Shown here in pieces: positions 35,004 to 46,347 of a DNA stretch of 64,000 nucleotides. This DNA comes from Anaerolineae bacterium (GTDB lineage: Bacteria; Chloroflexota; Anaerolineae; Aggregatilineales; Ch27). The notes beneath the pieces were generated by a model. It was not told the DNA's origin and searched no databases. It worked only from the letters and a program-made list of their open reading frames with translations. The stretch covers positions 329,605-393,604 of the forward strand of contig JABLXG010000001.1 of NCBI GenBank assembly GCA_013178165.1, read 5' to 3'. Within the stretch, counting starts at the first letter, position 1. Every line of letters starts with the position of its first letter. The position numbers were made by a program, and so were the translations under genes.

Positions 35004-35037
35004 CAACGCCCCCGACCTGCTCTGGCCGGGGGCGTTG
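35004..35037. terminator. bidirectional terminator between the membrane protein and ilvE
   Basis: CAACGCCCCCG (35004-35014) pairs with CGGGGGCGTTG (35027-35037), 11 bp, between convergent genes. T-tracts are short. Confidence 0.6.
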
Positions 35038-35056
35038 TGATTCGTTGCCAGGTGGG

Positions 35057-36004
35057 TTAGTGGACTGGTTCCTTTAGCGGGTGGTACACCGGCACCAGCC
35101 AGGAAGTGTACTTGGCTTTGCGCCCGCGCACGACATCGAAGTACAGGTCGCGCAGGCGGCTGGTCAGCGGCCCCATCACGCCGGTGCCGATATTACGGTA
35201 GTCGACGCGGGTCACGGCGGCGACCTGGTAACCCGTGCCGCAGGAGAACGCTTCGTCGCAGATGTACAGCTCGGTGCGGTCGATGTTGCGCTCGACCACC
35301 TCAACGCCCAGTTCCTCCCGCAGGAGCTGGATCACCGTCCGGCGGGTGATCCCTTCCAGGATGTTGGCGGTGATCGGCGGGGTGATCGCTACACCGTCCC
35401 GGACGATGAAGAAGTTGGCCGCGGCAGCTTCCGCGATGTGCCCATCCTCGTTGAGGACAAGGGCGTCGTCAAACCCGGCGGCCTTGGCATCACTGACGAT
35501 CAGGGCCGAATTGATATACGCGCCGGTGATCTTGCCGCGGGCGGGGATGGCGTTGTCGTCAATCCGCCGCCATGAGGAGATCGTGACATGCAGCCCTTCT
35601 TCCTTCTCCAGGTACTGGCCGAAGGGCAGGGCAAATATGGCGAGCTGGTCATCCAGGTTGTGCAGGCGGACGCCAATGGTCGGGGTCGCCTTGTAGATCA
35701 GCGGGCGAATGTAGCAGTCTTCGCGCATGTTCTCGGTGCGCAGCAGTTCCGTCAGGATGTCGACGAGTTGCGCCGGGGTGTAGGGCAGATCCATGCGCAG
35801 CATCTTGGACGACCCCAGTAACCGGGTAAAGTGGTCGATGGGGCGGAAGATGTAGAGTTCTTCTTTGTCGGCATTCCAGTACCCCCGCAGGCCGCCGAAT
35901 GCACCCGTACCATAATGCAGGGCGTGCGTGGCAATGCTGACGTTGGCTTCGCTGAAGGGGACGATCTTGCCTTCAAAGAAAGCGTACTTCGGTAAGCCGG
36001 CCAC
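35057..36004 (-). CDS. ilvE: branched-chain amino acid aminotransferase
   Basis: The 315-residue protein is normal length for class IV aminotransferases. It has the PLP Lys in RGKITGAYINS (about residue 160), the YxxGxFEG-like N-terminal strand HYGTGAFGGLRGYW and the FSCGTGYQVAAVTRVDYRNIG C-terminal loop. It performs the last step of Leu, Ile and Val synthesis using glutamate. GTG at 36004 was preferred because AAGGAGG lies eight bases upstream. Aconitase and leuS elsewhere in the window concern linked amino-acid metabolism but are not in an operon with it. Confidence 0.93.
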   Translation of the reverse strand: MAGLPKYAFFEGKIVPFSEANVSIATHALHYGTGAFGGLRGYWNADKEELYIFRPIDHFTRLLGSSKMLRMDLPYTPAQLVDILTELLRTENMREDCYIRPLIYKATPTIGVRLHNLDDQLAIFALPFGQYLEKEEGLHVTISSWRRIDDNAIPARGKITGAYINSALIVSDAKAAGFDDALVLNEDGHIAEAAAANFFIVRDGVAITPPITANILEGITRRTVIQLLREELGVEVVERNIDRTELYICDEAFSCGTGYQVAAVTRVDYRNIGTGVMGPLTSRLRDLYFDVVRGRKAKYTSWLVPVYHPLKEPVH

Positions 36005-36234
36005 AGGCCAAACCTCCTTCCAGAACCCGGTGTCTGGCCTGATTATACCCTGACTGTCAGCCGGGGGTAGCCGCACTATTAACGACTTTCGGTCTGTTCC
36101 TCTTGGGCAGGATGCCCGGCGAAGTCAGGTCAGGCGTTTGCCCGTTCAGCACGGGCGCCCTTGTTTGAGGGAAACGAGAAGAGCGCCGCCGGGCCGGGTT
36201 GCGGCCAGCGCCGACCCGGCGGCCAGCATCCTGC
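36005..36234. other. intergenic stretch with a hairpin after the cytochrome gene
   Basis: On the minus strand, downstream of the cytochrome stop, GCCGCCGGG pairs with CCCGGCGGC and is followed by a pyrimidine run (TCTTCTCGTTTCC), a plausible weak terminator. No gene was found. Confidence 0.45.
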
Positions 36235-37986
36235 CTAGGGGATGGTTGCGCTGATGGCGGCGACCAGCCCGGCGGGGCTGGGCGTTTCCATGTAGTAGCC
36301 CAGGAAGCGGTTCGTCTCAAAACTGTCGTGGCGAGCCAGGTTATGCGCCCAGCGAAAAGCGATTGACTGGTAGAGCAGTTCAACCTCGATGGTGAACGGC
36401 CCCTGCGCCTCGCCCACCGGCACGGCGTACAGGACACGGTCAGCGCCGCCGATGAAATCGTCGTCCTCCGCCGCGTCTCCCCACACCTGGAAGTCGGGCG
36501 GCGCGGTAGTCTTGTCGAAGCCTTCCGGCAGCAGACGGTTATCCTTCAGGTAGCCCGCGCCGCGTAACAGCGTGGTCGTGGGCAGCCCGTCCACATCGCC
36601 CATGATCGCCTCGTAGATCTGCACCTGGTCGGGGGCGGTGATGGCGGTGTAGTGCGGCTCGTAGCGGGCGGCGTCGGTGTCATTGTCATTGCCGGCGATC
36701 GAGCCATCCGGGTTGAAAGCGCCCGATTCGAAGATCACGTTCCCGGCGGCGTCGCGGATGGTGACATGCAGCCAGGCCCGGCGGGAGGGGTAGCTGGTGG
36801 GGAACTTGTGGCCGACCTGGCTGCTGATGACGACCTCCGCCGTCAGCGTGCCATCGGTCAGGCCGAGGTTTTCCAGCGCCAGCGTTGCCGTGCTGTTCTG
36901 CAACTGATCCATGACCAGGGCGATCGTGGCCTCAATGTGCTCATCTCCGGCGTTGACAAGCAGCTCATCACGGTGGCGGCGCAACAGGTCGGGCATGTAG
37001 AAGTTGGCTCCGACAAAAATGTGCTGCATGAAAGGCTGGCGCGGCTCCCCACCGGTGATCGACAGCACCACGCCGCCTTCCGCCGCGGGCAGATGACAGG
37101 CCACGCAGGAATCAGTCTGGCTGTAGCGGCTGTGCTTCCACTCCGGGTAGACCATCTGCTCGGCGAATTCGCCGACGATCTCGCCCGCCGCATTAAGCGT
37201 CGGCGTGTAGAGCGTGTGGCACGTGCCGCACAGTTCCGACTCCTGGACGTGCAGGCTCTGCGTGGGGATAAAACCAGACGATCCCTGCATCACCAGGCTG
37301 TTGGCCTGGTTGACCTCAAAGGGGCCGTAGGCGTGGCGTTGACCGGCGGGCAGGGCTGTATCCACCTCATAGTGTCCGCTGAAGCTCTCCGGCTGGCCGA
37401 AGCTGGCGCCTTCGATCTGGTGGCATAGCGTGCAGGAGATGCCATCCATGGCCAGGGTATGCAGGGCGTTCTGCGGGTCGGCGAAGCCGCCATCCAGCAA
37501 CCGGCCCTGGCGCCCGTAAACCGATTCGGTGAAGCGGGCCATCGGCATGTGGCAGGTCGTGCATTTGTCCTGGATGAAGTCAGCGTAGGCGGGGTTGACC
37601 AGCACCTCGTTGCGGACTCCAGCCTGCCAGTACGGATCGCGGCCAGAGTTGGCCATCATACTGCTGCGCCACTGGCGATCCAGCGAGACGTCGTTAGCCG
37701 CTTCGTCCTTCATGTTGATGTGGCAGACGGCGCACTGGCCGGAGGTGGCGAAGAATTCGTTAGCGACGATGGGCAGCGGCAGCGCAGCCCCGGCGGGTGC
37801 AGCTTCTGCGACGGGTGTGGCCGGGACTTCCGTCGGGATTTCGGTTGGGATGGGCGTCGGCGTGGATGGGAGGGGGGTGGTGCTCGGCTCCGGCGTGGGG
37901 GTGACGGTGGCGATCTGGTAGTTGGGCTGGCAGGCGGACAGGAGCAGGATAACCGTTAGCAGGCCCACAAGCGTGCATTTCTTCAT
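36235..37986 (-). CDS. five-haem c-type cytochrome lipoprotein
   Basis: The 583-residue protein has a lipobox in LLLSAC-Q (Cys near residue 19) and a Pro/Thr linker. Its five CxxCH haem sites are CAVCH, CTTCH, CTLCH, CGTCH and CVACH, all within the first half. A C-terminal domain of about 250 residues without haem sites follows. Multihaem lipoproteins pass electrons at or outside the membrane. No oxidase or reductase partner is in the window. GGAGG lies nine bases before the ATG. Confidence 0.85.
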   Translation of the reverse strand: MKKCTLVGLLTVILLLSACQPNYQIATVTPTPEPSTTPLPSTPTPIPTEIPTEVPATPVAEAAPAGAALPLPIVANEFFATSGQCAVCHINMKDEAANDVSLDRQWRSSMMANSGRDPYWQAGVRNEVLVNPAYADFIQDKCTTCHMPMARFTESVYGRQGRLLDGGFADPQNALHTLAMDGISCTLCHQIEGASFGQPESFSGHYEVDTALPAGQRHAYGPFEVNQANSLVMQGSSGFIPTQSLHVQESELCGTCHTLYTPTLNAAGEIVGEFAEQMVYPEWKHSRYSQTDSCVACHLPAAEGGVVLSITGGEPRQPFMQHIFVGANFYMPDLLRRHRDELLVNAGDEHIEATIALVMDQLQNSTATLALENLGLTDGTLTAEVVISSQVGHKFPTSYPSRRAWLHVTIRDAAGNVIFESGAFNPDGSIAGNDNDTDAARYEPHYTAITAPDQVQIYEAIMGDVDGLPTTTLLRGAGYLKDNRLLPEGFDKTTAPPDFQVWGDAAEDDDFIGGADRVLYAVPVGEAQGPFTIEVELLYQSIAFRWAHNLARHDSFETNRFLGYYMETPSPAGLVAAISATIP

Positions 37987-38109
37987 GGCGATCAGCCTCC
38001 AGATAGAAGGTGAGCCGCCGGCGGTGCTGGGGGAATAGTGAGAGTCGAAGGAGGCGTGCCGGCGCAGCAGGAATTCCTGGCGGAACAGCGGCACAGCGTG
38101 CTTCCGTTA

Positions 38110-38138
38110 TATATACCCGGCTGGGAGGGTAATCACAA
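38110..38138 (-). promoter_or_regulatory. promoter of the cytochrome gene
   Basis: Minus strand reads TTGTGA (38133-38138), 17 bases and TATATA (38110-38115), leaving a leader of about 120 bases. Confidence 0.6.
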
Positions 38139-38278
38139 GTGGGGTGGTGGGGGAGAACAGCAGCAAGCTCGGCGCCTGCTGTACTCAGGGCAAGCGGCCC
38201 TTGCTGCGACCCATCCCCCAGTCGGGAACAGGAAACGGTGCCGCGCTGGAACATCGGGCGGGAAAAGACGGGTAAAGG

Positions 38279-38308
38279 TGTAGCGGCGGAATACATTCCG
38301 CCGCTACA
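38279..38308. repeat. perfect 30-base palindrome
   Basis: TGTAGCGGCGGAAT pairs with ATTCCGCCGCTACA around a 2-base centre. There is no T-tract. It resembles a repeated extragenic palindrome. Confidence 0.6.
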
Positions 38309-38343
38309 GGAAGTTTCTCGATTAGCGGGCCGCTGGCCCGGTT

Positions 38344-39513
38344 TTAGCTCAGGTAGTCACGCAGGTTATGGGCCAGTTTGGGATGACGCAGGCGACGCAA
38401 CGCTTCCTTTTCCAGCTGGCGGATACGCTCCCGGCTGAGGCCGAACTTGTTGGCGATCTCCTCCAGCGTGTGCGGCTCGCCGCCGCCCAGGCCGAAGCGC
38501 AGGCGCAGGATATGGCTCTGGCGCGGGGTCAGCTCGGCCAGCACCTCCTCGATCGTTTCCTGCAGCAGGTGCTGCGTGGCCGATTCAAGCGGGCTGGGGC
38601 TGTCCTGATCTTCGATGAAGTCGCCGAACTCGCTATCGCCGTCGTCGCCCACCGGGCGCTCCAGGGCGATGGCGTGCTGGCTGGCATCCATCATGCTACG
38701 GACAGCTTCCGGCGGCAGATCCATCTCAGCGGCGATCTCTTCTGGCGTGGGCCGGCGACCGAGGTTCTGTTCCAGCACCTGGGCGGTGCGGTACATCTGG
38801 CGGATGCGCTCGGTCATATGCAACGGGATACGGATGGTGCGCGTTTTCTGGGCCAGGGCGCGGGTGATCGCCTGGCGGATCCACCAGGTGGCATAGGTGC
38901 TGAAGCGGTTGCCGCGCTTGTAGTCGTACTTATCTACGGCGCGCATCAGCCCGACGTTGCCTTCCTGGATCAGGTCCGGGAAGGGCAGGCCCTGCCCCAT
39001 ATAACGCTTGGCGATGGAAACGACCAGACGCGTGTTAGCCCGGCCCAGGTGTTCGCGGGCGGCCTGGCCGTCTTCGACGAGCAGGCTCAGTTCGCGGCGC
39101 AGAGTCGGGTTGCAGTTGCGGCTCAGTTGCTCCAGTTTAGACTGGGCGTCTTTGCCGCGCTCGATGCGTTTGGCCAGTTCAATTTCCTCTTCCGCCGTCA
39201 GGAGCGGCTCCTGAGCCATCTGGCGGAAGTAGAGACCGACCGGGTCATCGGCGGATACCGCATTGATGTCGCCTACACTGGGGTCGGTCAGATGCTCTTC
39301 AGCGACGAATTCTTCTTCGCTATCGGGGTCAAACCCCGTGGCGGTGAACTGCTGTTCGTCGTGCTGCCTCAGCTCAATCCCCAGCTCATCCAGCTCATCC
39401 AGTAGCGCCTCAATCGCGGTTACGTCGTCGCCATCCTCGCCCAGTACTTCCAGTACATCCTCAAAGGTGACATAGCCCTGCTGATCGGCACGATTCATCA
39501 GTTCTTGGATCAC
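38344..39513 (-). CDS. rpoD: RNA polymerase primary sigma factor (sigma-70)
   Basis: The 389-residue protein has a short region 1.1 (MIQELMNRADQQGYVTFEDVLEVL). Region 1.2 carries DDPVGLYFRQMAQEPLLTAEEEIELAKRI, region 2 DLIQEGNVGLMRAVDKYDY...RFSTYATWWIRQAITRA, region 3 IPLHMTERIRQMYR, and region 4 EEIANKFGLSRERIRQLEKEALRRLRHP. Region 1.1 and the complete promoter-binding regions point to a group 1 housekeeping factor; a group 2 paralogue cannot be excluded. The start is GTG, with GGAGG 13 bases upstream. Confidence 0.93.
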   Translation of the reverse strand: MIQELMNRADQQGYVTFEDVLEVLGEDGDDVTAIEALLDELDELGIELRQHDEQQFTATGFDPDSEEEFVAEEHLTDPSVGDINAVSADDPVGLYFRQMAQEPLLTAEEEIELAKRIERGKDAQSKLEQLSRNCNPTLRRELSLLVEDGQAAREHLGRANTRLVVSIAKRYMGQGLPFPDLIQEGNVGLMRAVDKYDYKRGNRFSTYATWWIRQAITRALAQKTRTIRIPLHMTERIRQMYRTAQVLEQNLGRRPTPEEIAAEMDLPPEAVRSMMDASQHAIALERPVGDDGDSEFGDFIEDQDSPSPLESATQHLLQETIEEVLAELTPRQSHILRLRFGLGGGEPHTLEEIANKFGLSRERIRQLEKEALRRLRHPKLAHNLRDYLS

Positions 39514-39605
39514 GGACGTCTTATTGCCTCCCTGCGGTTAAGGATTGGCCGTCTTCAGGGCGTGGCATAGCCGCTGAAGACACCCTTACTTTTGTGGCGG
39601 CAAAC

Positions 39606-39634
39606 ATTGTGTATTTTACCACAAGCATACTCAA
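39606..39634 (-). promoter_or_regulatory. candidate rpoD promoter
   Basis: Minus strand reads TTGAGT (39629-39634), 17 bases and CACAAT (39606-39611). The leader would be about 90 bases. Confidence 0.45.
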
Positions 39635-40060
39635 CTTTTCAGGGCGCTTGGGTGAGGGGTTGATGAGAGTCGGGCCAGGGGCCTTGCGGGCGTCAATGGG
39701 TCCTACCTGCCTTCCGCGCTCTTATACCATTATAAGGACTGTGTCAAGCCCCCAGATGTAGGGGGTAGGCGCTGCACAGCTGCCTCCAATCCGGCATATC
39801 CATTGTACAACGAAAAAGACTTCAGCGGTCATAATTAGTTGTTTTCTAAAACAATTCTAATATGTCCTGCCACGCCCAGCGGGGCCGATTCGACCGGAGG
39901 TAGAGAACCGGCCCTGCGCAGATATTGCCAGCGATTCGCTCGCCGGGTGGCGGGGTGGTGCTCCCGGCCTCCCGGTCTCCGGGCTTCCTGGCCACTGGCC
40001 TCCTGCCTTTTGCCCCTCACCTGCCTGCTGACTGAACCCGGCGTTTTTGGGCCGGTTTTG

Positions 40061-40069
40061 TGGTATCAT
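40061..40069 (+). promoter_or_regulatory. candidate extended -10 promoter of aconitase
   Basis: TGGTATCAT lies about 40 bases before the aconitase start; no good -35 box. Confidence 0.4.
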
Positions 40070-40109
40070 CAGCGCCGGAAACCCTGGTATCAGGCTGCGG
40101 AGACGAAGG

Positions 40110-42812
<2,703 letters not shown>

Positions 42813-42836
42813 ACGGGAACTGCGCCGGGTATCAGG

Positions 42837-42868
42837 ACGGGCGCATCCGTTCACGGGTGCGCCCGTTT
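42837..42868 (+). terminator. terminator of aconitase
   Basis: ACGGGCGCA (42837-42845) pairs with TGCGCCCGT (42858-42866), followed by TTTCGGG; the T-tract is short. Confidence 0.55.
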
Positions 42869-42980
42869 CGGGTACTGGCGGCGGAGGCAACCCGGCGGCG
42901 GTTGCTGAGTCGTGGCAGACGCTATATAACGGGGTTCGGGCCGTCATGGGTGGGCGGCTTCCTTTGCAGCGGGGTGATCT

Positions 42981-44102
42981 ATGCGCGTGTTGCTGATGAC
43001 CAGCGGCCTGCCACTGCGGGGCGCTGAGCGGAACGTAGTCGATGTGCTGCCATACATCAAAGCGCAGGGTGTGGATATCCACCTGGGGACGCTCAATACC
43101 CGCCGCGATGGGCCGCTGGCGGAGGAGTTCGCCCGCACTGGCCTGCCGCGTCACGACCTTGGCGCGCGCCGCCTGCTGGATCGGGCCGCATGGAGCCGCT
43201 TTGTCGAGTTAATCCGGGTGCAGCAGTTCGATCTGATTCACGCCCAGGATCAGGACACGATCCTGTTTGCGGCGGCGGCGCACTGGCGGCTGGGCATCCC
43301 AACGGTGATGACTCGCCATGTCCTGGTGGAGTTGGCACCCAACCTCAAGAAGTGGATCCGGGCACGGGCGGTGCTGGTAGCGGCGCGCCATGGTTTCGAC
43401 CGGATCGTGGCTGTGTCGGAAGCCGTGCGCCAGGACTTTGCCCGGCGGGCAAACGTGCCACTGGCGCGTATTGAGACGATCTACAACGGCCTGGACATGG
43501 AACCTTTCCTGGCGGAACGCGACCGGGCTGCGCTGCGGGTCGCCCTGGGCTGGGGTGATGCGCCGGTTGTCCTGCTGATCGCCGCCCTGCGGGAGCGTAA
43601 GGGGCACGATGTGCTCTTTCAGGCCATCCCGGCATTACGGGCGGCTGTCCCTGATGTGCAGATCAAACTGGTGGGCGATGGCAAGATGGCCGCGCAGATC
43701 AGAGCTGAGGCCGAGCCTTACCGCGATGTGGTCGAGTTTATGGGTGAACGTACCGACGTACCGGATTTGCTGGCCGCCTGCGATGCGGTTGTCCAGTCGT
43801 CGTGGAGTGAGGCCCTGCCGACCGTCCTGATCGAGGCGGGCGCCAGCGCGTGTCCCGTGGTGGCAACAGACGTGGGTGGCTCAGCGGAGATCGTGGTTGA
43901 TGGCGAGACCGGCTATCTCGTCCCGGCTGGTGACGCGGCGCAGATCGCAGCCCGCCTGGCCCAGCTGCTGCACGATCGCGATCTGGCGGCGCGGCTGGGG
44001 GCACAGGCCCGTCAACGGGTGTTGGGCCTGTTTTCCCTGGAAGAGCAGGCCCGTCAGACAGCTGGGCTGTATGAGCGGGTGCTGGCGGGGCGGCGAGGTT
44101 AA
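42981..44102 (+). CDS. GT4-family glycosyltransferase
   Basis: The 373-residue protein has the GT-B layout. The N-terminal domain carries PLRGAERNVVDVLPYI near residue 11. The C-terminal domain carries LIAALRERKGHDVLFQAIPALR and the nucleotide-sugar region SWSEALPTVLIEAGASACPVVATDVGG (EX7E-like, about residues 274-300). It probably adds a sugar from a nucleotide donor to a glycan, lipid or small molecule. It is followed 49 bases later by another GT4 gene. Confidence 0.87.
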   Translation: MRVLLMTSGLPLRGAERNVVDVLPYIKAQGVDIHLGTLNTRRDGPLAEEFARTGLPRHDLGARRLLDRAAWSRFVELIRVQQFDLIHAQDQDTILFAAAAHWRLGIPTVMTRHVLVELAPNLKKWIRARAVLVAARHGFDRIVAVSEAVRQDFARRANVPLARIETIYNGLDMEPFLAERDRAALRVALGWGDAPVVLLIAALRERKGHDVLFQAIPALRAAVPDVQIKLVGDGKMAAQIRAEAEPYRDVVEFMGERTDVPDLLAACDAVVQSSWSEALPTVLIEAGASACPVVATDVGGSAEIVVDGETGYLVPAGDAAQIAARLAQLLHDRDLAARLGAQARQRVLGLFSLEEQARQTAGLYERVLAGRRG

Positions 44103-44150
44103 GAGCGATCGGCGAGTACTTCACAAGTTTGGGAGAGGAGCCTAGATGCA

Positions 44151-45371
44151 ATGCGCTTCTACATGGTTGAGGCTTCCGCCAAAGGTGGTCTGATCCACTA
44201 TGCCTTCCATCTATGCCGTGCCATGCAGCGTCTAGGGGTGGATACGACGCTGGTTACTTCAACCAATTATGAACTGCGCGATCTCAAGCACGAGTTTCGT
44301 GTCGTTGAACTGTTGAAACTGTGGGATCCGCGGGGCAAGAAGGCAGGCAATCCGCTCGTGCGCAAACTGCGCCGGGGCTGGCGTGGCGTCCGCTACGTGC
44401 TGGAATGGCTGCGACTGGTGCACTTCCTGCAGCGCGAAAAACCGGACGTTGTGTTGTTTGGCGAGATGCGTTTCGGCTTCGAGAAATATTTTCTCAGAAT
44501 GCTTAGGCGATCTGGCTTCTTGCTGGCTGATATTGTTCACGATGTACAGCCCTATGATACCAGCCGCGCCGCCGACCGGATCGTGGCCACCCGTGAGCAG
44601 CTCGCTGCATTCCAACGGATCTATGAGCAGTTTGACGCCCTTTTTGTCCACGATCAGAGCAACTATGTGCAGTTTCTGGAGTTGTACCGTATCGACCCGA
44701 CCCGCGTACACCGCATCTTCCTCCCCACTAGCGAGTTGATGCTGGAAGTGGAACAGGCGCTGACACCCGATGAAATGCGGCAGCAGTTTGGTGTGGAACG
44801 AGGTCGGCCGGTTGTCCTGTTCTTTGGGACGATCACCAAGTACAAGGGCCTGGAGGATTTACTCCGCGCGTTCCCGGCAGTGCAGCAGCAAACCGGCGCG
44901 AAATTGATCGTTGCCGGTTTCCCGGCCAAAGATGTCGATCCGGAAGCCCTGTGCGCGCTGGCTGATGAACTGGGCATTGCCCCGCATACCGCCTGGTATC
45001 TGGACTACGTGCCTAACGAGTGGGTCGCCACGTTGATGAATATCAGCGATGTGGTGGTTTTGCCCTATCGGGCGATCACCCAGAGTGGGGTGTTACAGAT
45101 CGCTTATGCCTGCAGCAAGCCGGTAGTGGCGACACGTGTTGGCGGTCTGCCCGACATCGTAGAAGAGGGCAGGAGCGGTCTACTGGTTGAGGCTGGCAAT
45201 CCGCAGTCGTTGGCGCAAGCGATTGTTGAGGTGCTGTCGTCCCCGGAGAAGATCGAGGCTATGGGCGCTTACGCCCGGACGCTGGCCGAGCAGAAGTACT
45301 CCTGGCTGAAGCTGGCCGAAGAACTACGGGCGGTTTTCGAACAGGAGCTAACAGTGGGAGACAAGAGATAA
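44151..45371 (+). CDS. GT4-family glycosyltransferase
   Basis: The 406-residue protein shares the GT-B layout. The N-terminal MVEASAKGGLIHYAFHLCRAM resembles donor-loop proteins. The C-terminal domain has LFFGTITKYKGLEDLLRAFPAVQ, and SGVLQIAYACSKPVVATRVGGLPDIVEEG with the conserved Glu. It differs from the preceding GT enough to act on another acceptor. Both may build one surface glycan. GAGGAG lies 10 bases before the ATG. Confidence 0.87.
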   Translation: MRFYMVEASAKGGLIHYAFHLCRAMQRLGVDTTLVTSTNYELRDLKHEFRVVELLKLWDPRGKKAGNPLVRKLRRGWRGVRYVLEWLRLVHFLQREKPDVVLFGEMRFGFEKYFLRMLRRSGFLLADIVHDVQPYDTSRAADRIVATREQLAAFQRIYEQFDALFVHDQSNYVQFLELYRIDPTRVHRIFLPTSELMLEVEQALTPDEMRQQFGVERGRPVVLFFGTITKYKGLEDLLRAFPAVQQQTGAKLIVAGFPAKDVDPEALCALADELGIAPHTAWYLDYVPNEWVATLMNISDVVVLPYRAITQSGVLQIAYACSKPVVATRVGGLPDIVEEGRSGLLVEAGNPQSLAQAIVEVLSSPEKIEAMGAYARTLAEQKYSWLKLAEELRAVFEQELTVGDKR

Positions 45372-45534
45372 GTGGACTGCTGCTCAGTCCCTTGTCTCCC
45401 GATCGTTTGTTCTTCCCCTTGTTGTCTTGCATCGCTCAGTGCCTCATGCTACATTTGGTTAGAAACCCGTTGGATTTGTCTTGGCAATGGGTTGAATCTT
45501 AAGGCGACCCTTCCCCGGAAAGAGGCGCTGCTCC

Positions 45535-46221
45535 ATGGCCGAAAAAATTCTGGTGATTGATGATGAAGAGACCACGGTGCAGCTGATCGCGATCCTGCTG
45601 GAGCGGCGGGGTTACGAAGTCATCAGGGCCTACCGCGCCGAGGACGGTCTCCGCAAGGCCTACCGTACCCATCCCGACCTGGTGTTGCTGGATATCATGA
45701 TGCCGGAAATGGATGGCTGGGAGGTCTGCCGCCGCCTGCGGGAACTCTCCGATGTGCCGATCATCTTCCTCACGGCGCGGGGCGAGATCCGCGATGTGGT
45801 CAAAGGGCTGGAGATGGGAGCGGACGACTATATCATCAAGCCCTACGACAATGAGGAGCTGGTCGCCCGCATCCGCGCCCACCTGCGGCGCACCCCCACC
45901 CCTGCCATTGCTGAGGAACTGGTTTTTGATGGCGGCAACTTCCGCATCAATTTTCTCAATCGCGAGGTGCGCGTGCGGGGCCGCCCGGTTCATCTGACGC
46001 CCAAGGAGTTCAATCTGCTCGGCGTGTTGGTGCGCGAAGCCGGGCGGGTGATCACCCGGCAGGAACTGGTAACCCAGGCGTGGGGAGCCGAATACGCCGA
46101 CGCTACCGATAGCCTGAAACTGTACATCCACTATCTGCGCCAGAAGATCGAACAGGACCCCGAACATCCCCAGTACATCCTGACCTCCCGCGGGATCGGG
46201 TATCGTTTTGCCAACCGTTAA
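45535..46221 (+). CDS. OmpR/PhoB-type response regulator
   Basis: The 228-residue protein has a receiver domain with acidic pair DD (9-10), phospho-acceptor Asp53 in LVLLDIMMPEMDGWE, TARG and YIIKPYD. A winged-helix DNA-binding domain follows (LTPKEFNLLGVL, GAEYADATDSLKLYIHYLRQKIE, RGIGYRF). No histidine kinase lies next to it, so its partner is elsewhere. A clear terminator follows. Confidence 0.92.
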   Translation: MAEKILVIDDEETTVQLIAILLERRGYEVIRAYRAEDGLRKAYRTHPDLVLLDIMMPEMDGWEVCRRLRELSDVPIIFLTARGEIRDVVKGLEMGADDYIIKPYDNEELVARIRAHLRRTPTPAIAEELVFDGGNFRINFLNREVRVRGRPVHLTPKEFNLLGVLVREAGRVITRQELVTQAWGAEYADATDSLKLYIHYLRQKIEQDPEHPQYILTSRGIGYRFANR

Positions 46222-46246
46222 GGAGCCTCTTGGCGTAGTATCTTCC

Positions 46247-46284
46247 GGCTGTGTCCCGTTGTCTCTAAGGGGCGCAGCCTTTTT
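46247..46284 (+). terminator. terminator of the response regulator gene
   Basis: GGCTGTGTCCC (46247-46257) pairs with GGGGCGCAGCC (46269-46279) with two G-U pairs, followed by five T residues. Confidence 0.85.
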
Positions 46285-46347
46285 GTTTCCAGACGGCCGG
46301 TCACCGGCTGAGGCGCACCTGTCAGCGTGCGCCAGGAGGGGCGACAC

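Larger units (their letters stand above)
37987..38343. other. intergenic region between the cytochrome gene and rpoD
   Basis: No gene is supported. It holds the cytochrome promoter (38110-38138), a perfect 30-base palindrome (38279-38308) and a short GGGCC...GGCCC hairpin (38324-38341) after the sigma-factor stop. Confidence 0.6.
39514..40109. other. divergent intergenic region between rpoD and aconitase
   Basis: About 600 bases without a supported gene. It holds a candidate rpoD promoter (39606-39634), a further TTGACA-N15-TATAAG on the minus strand (39721-39747), an AT-rich palindrome TTGTTTTCTAAAACAA (39839-39854) that could bind a regulator, and a candidate aconitase promoter (40061-40069). 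Confidence 0.5.
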
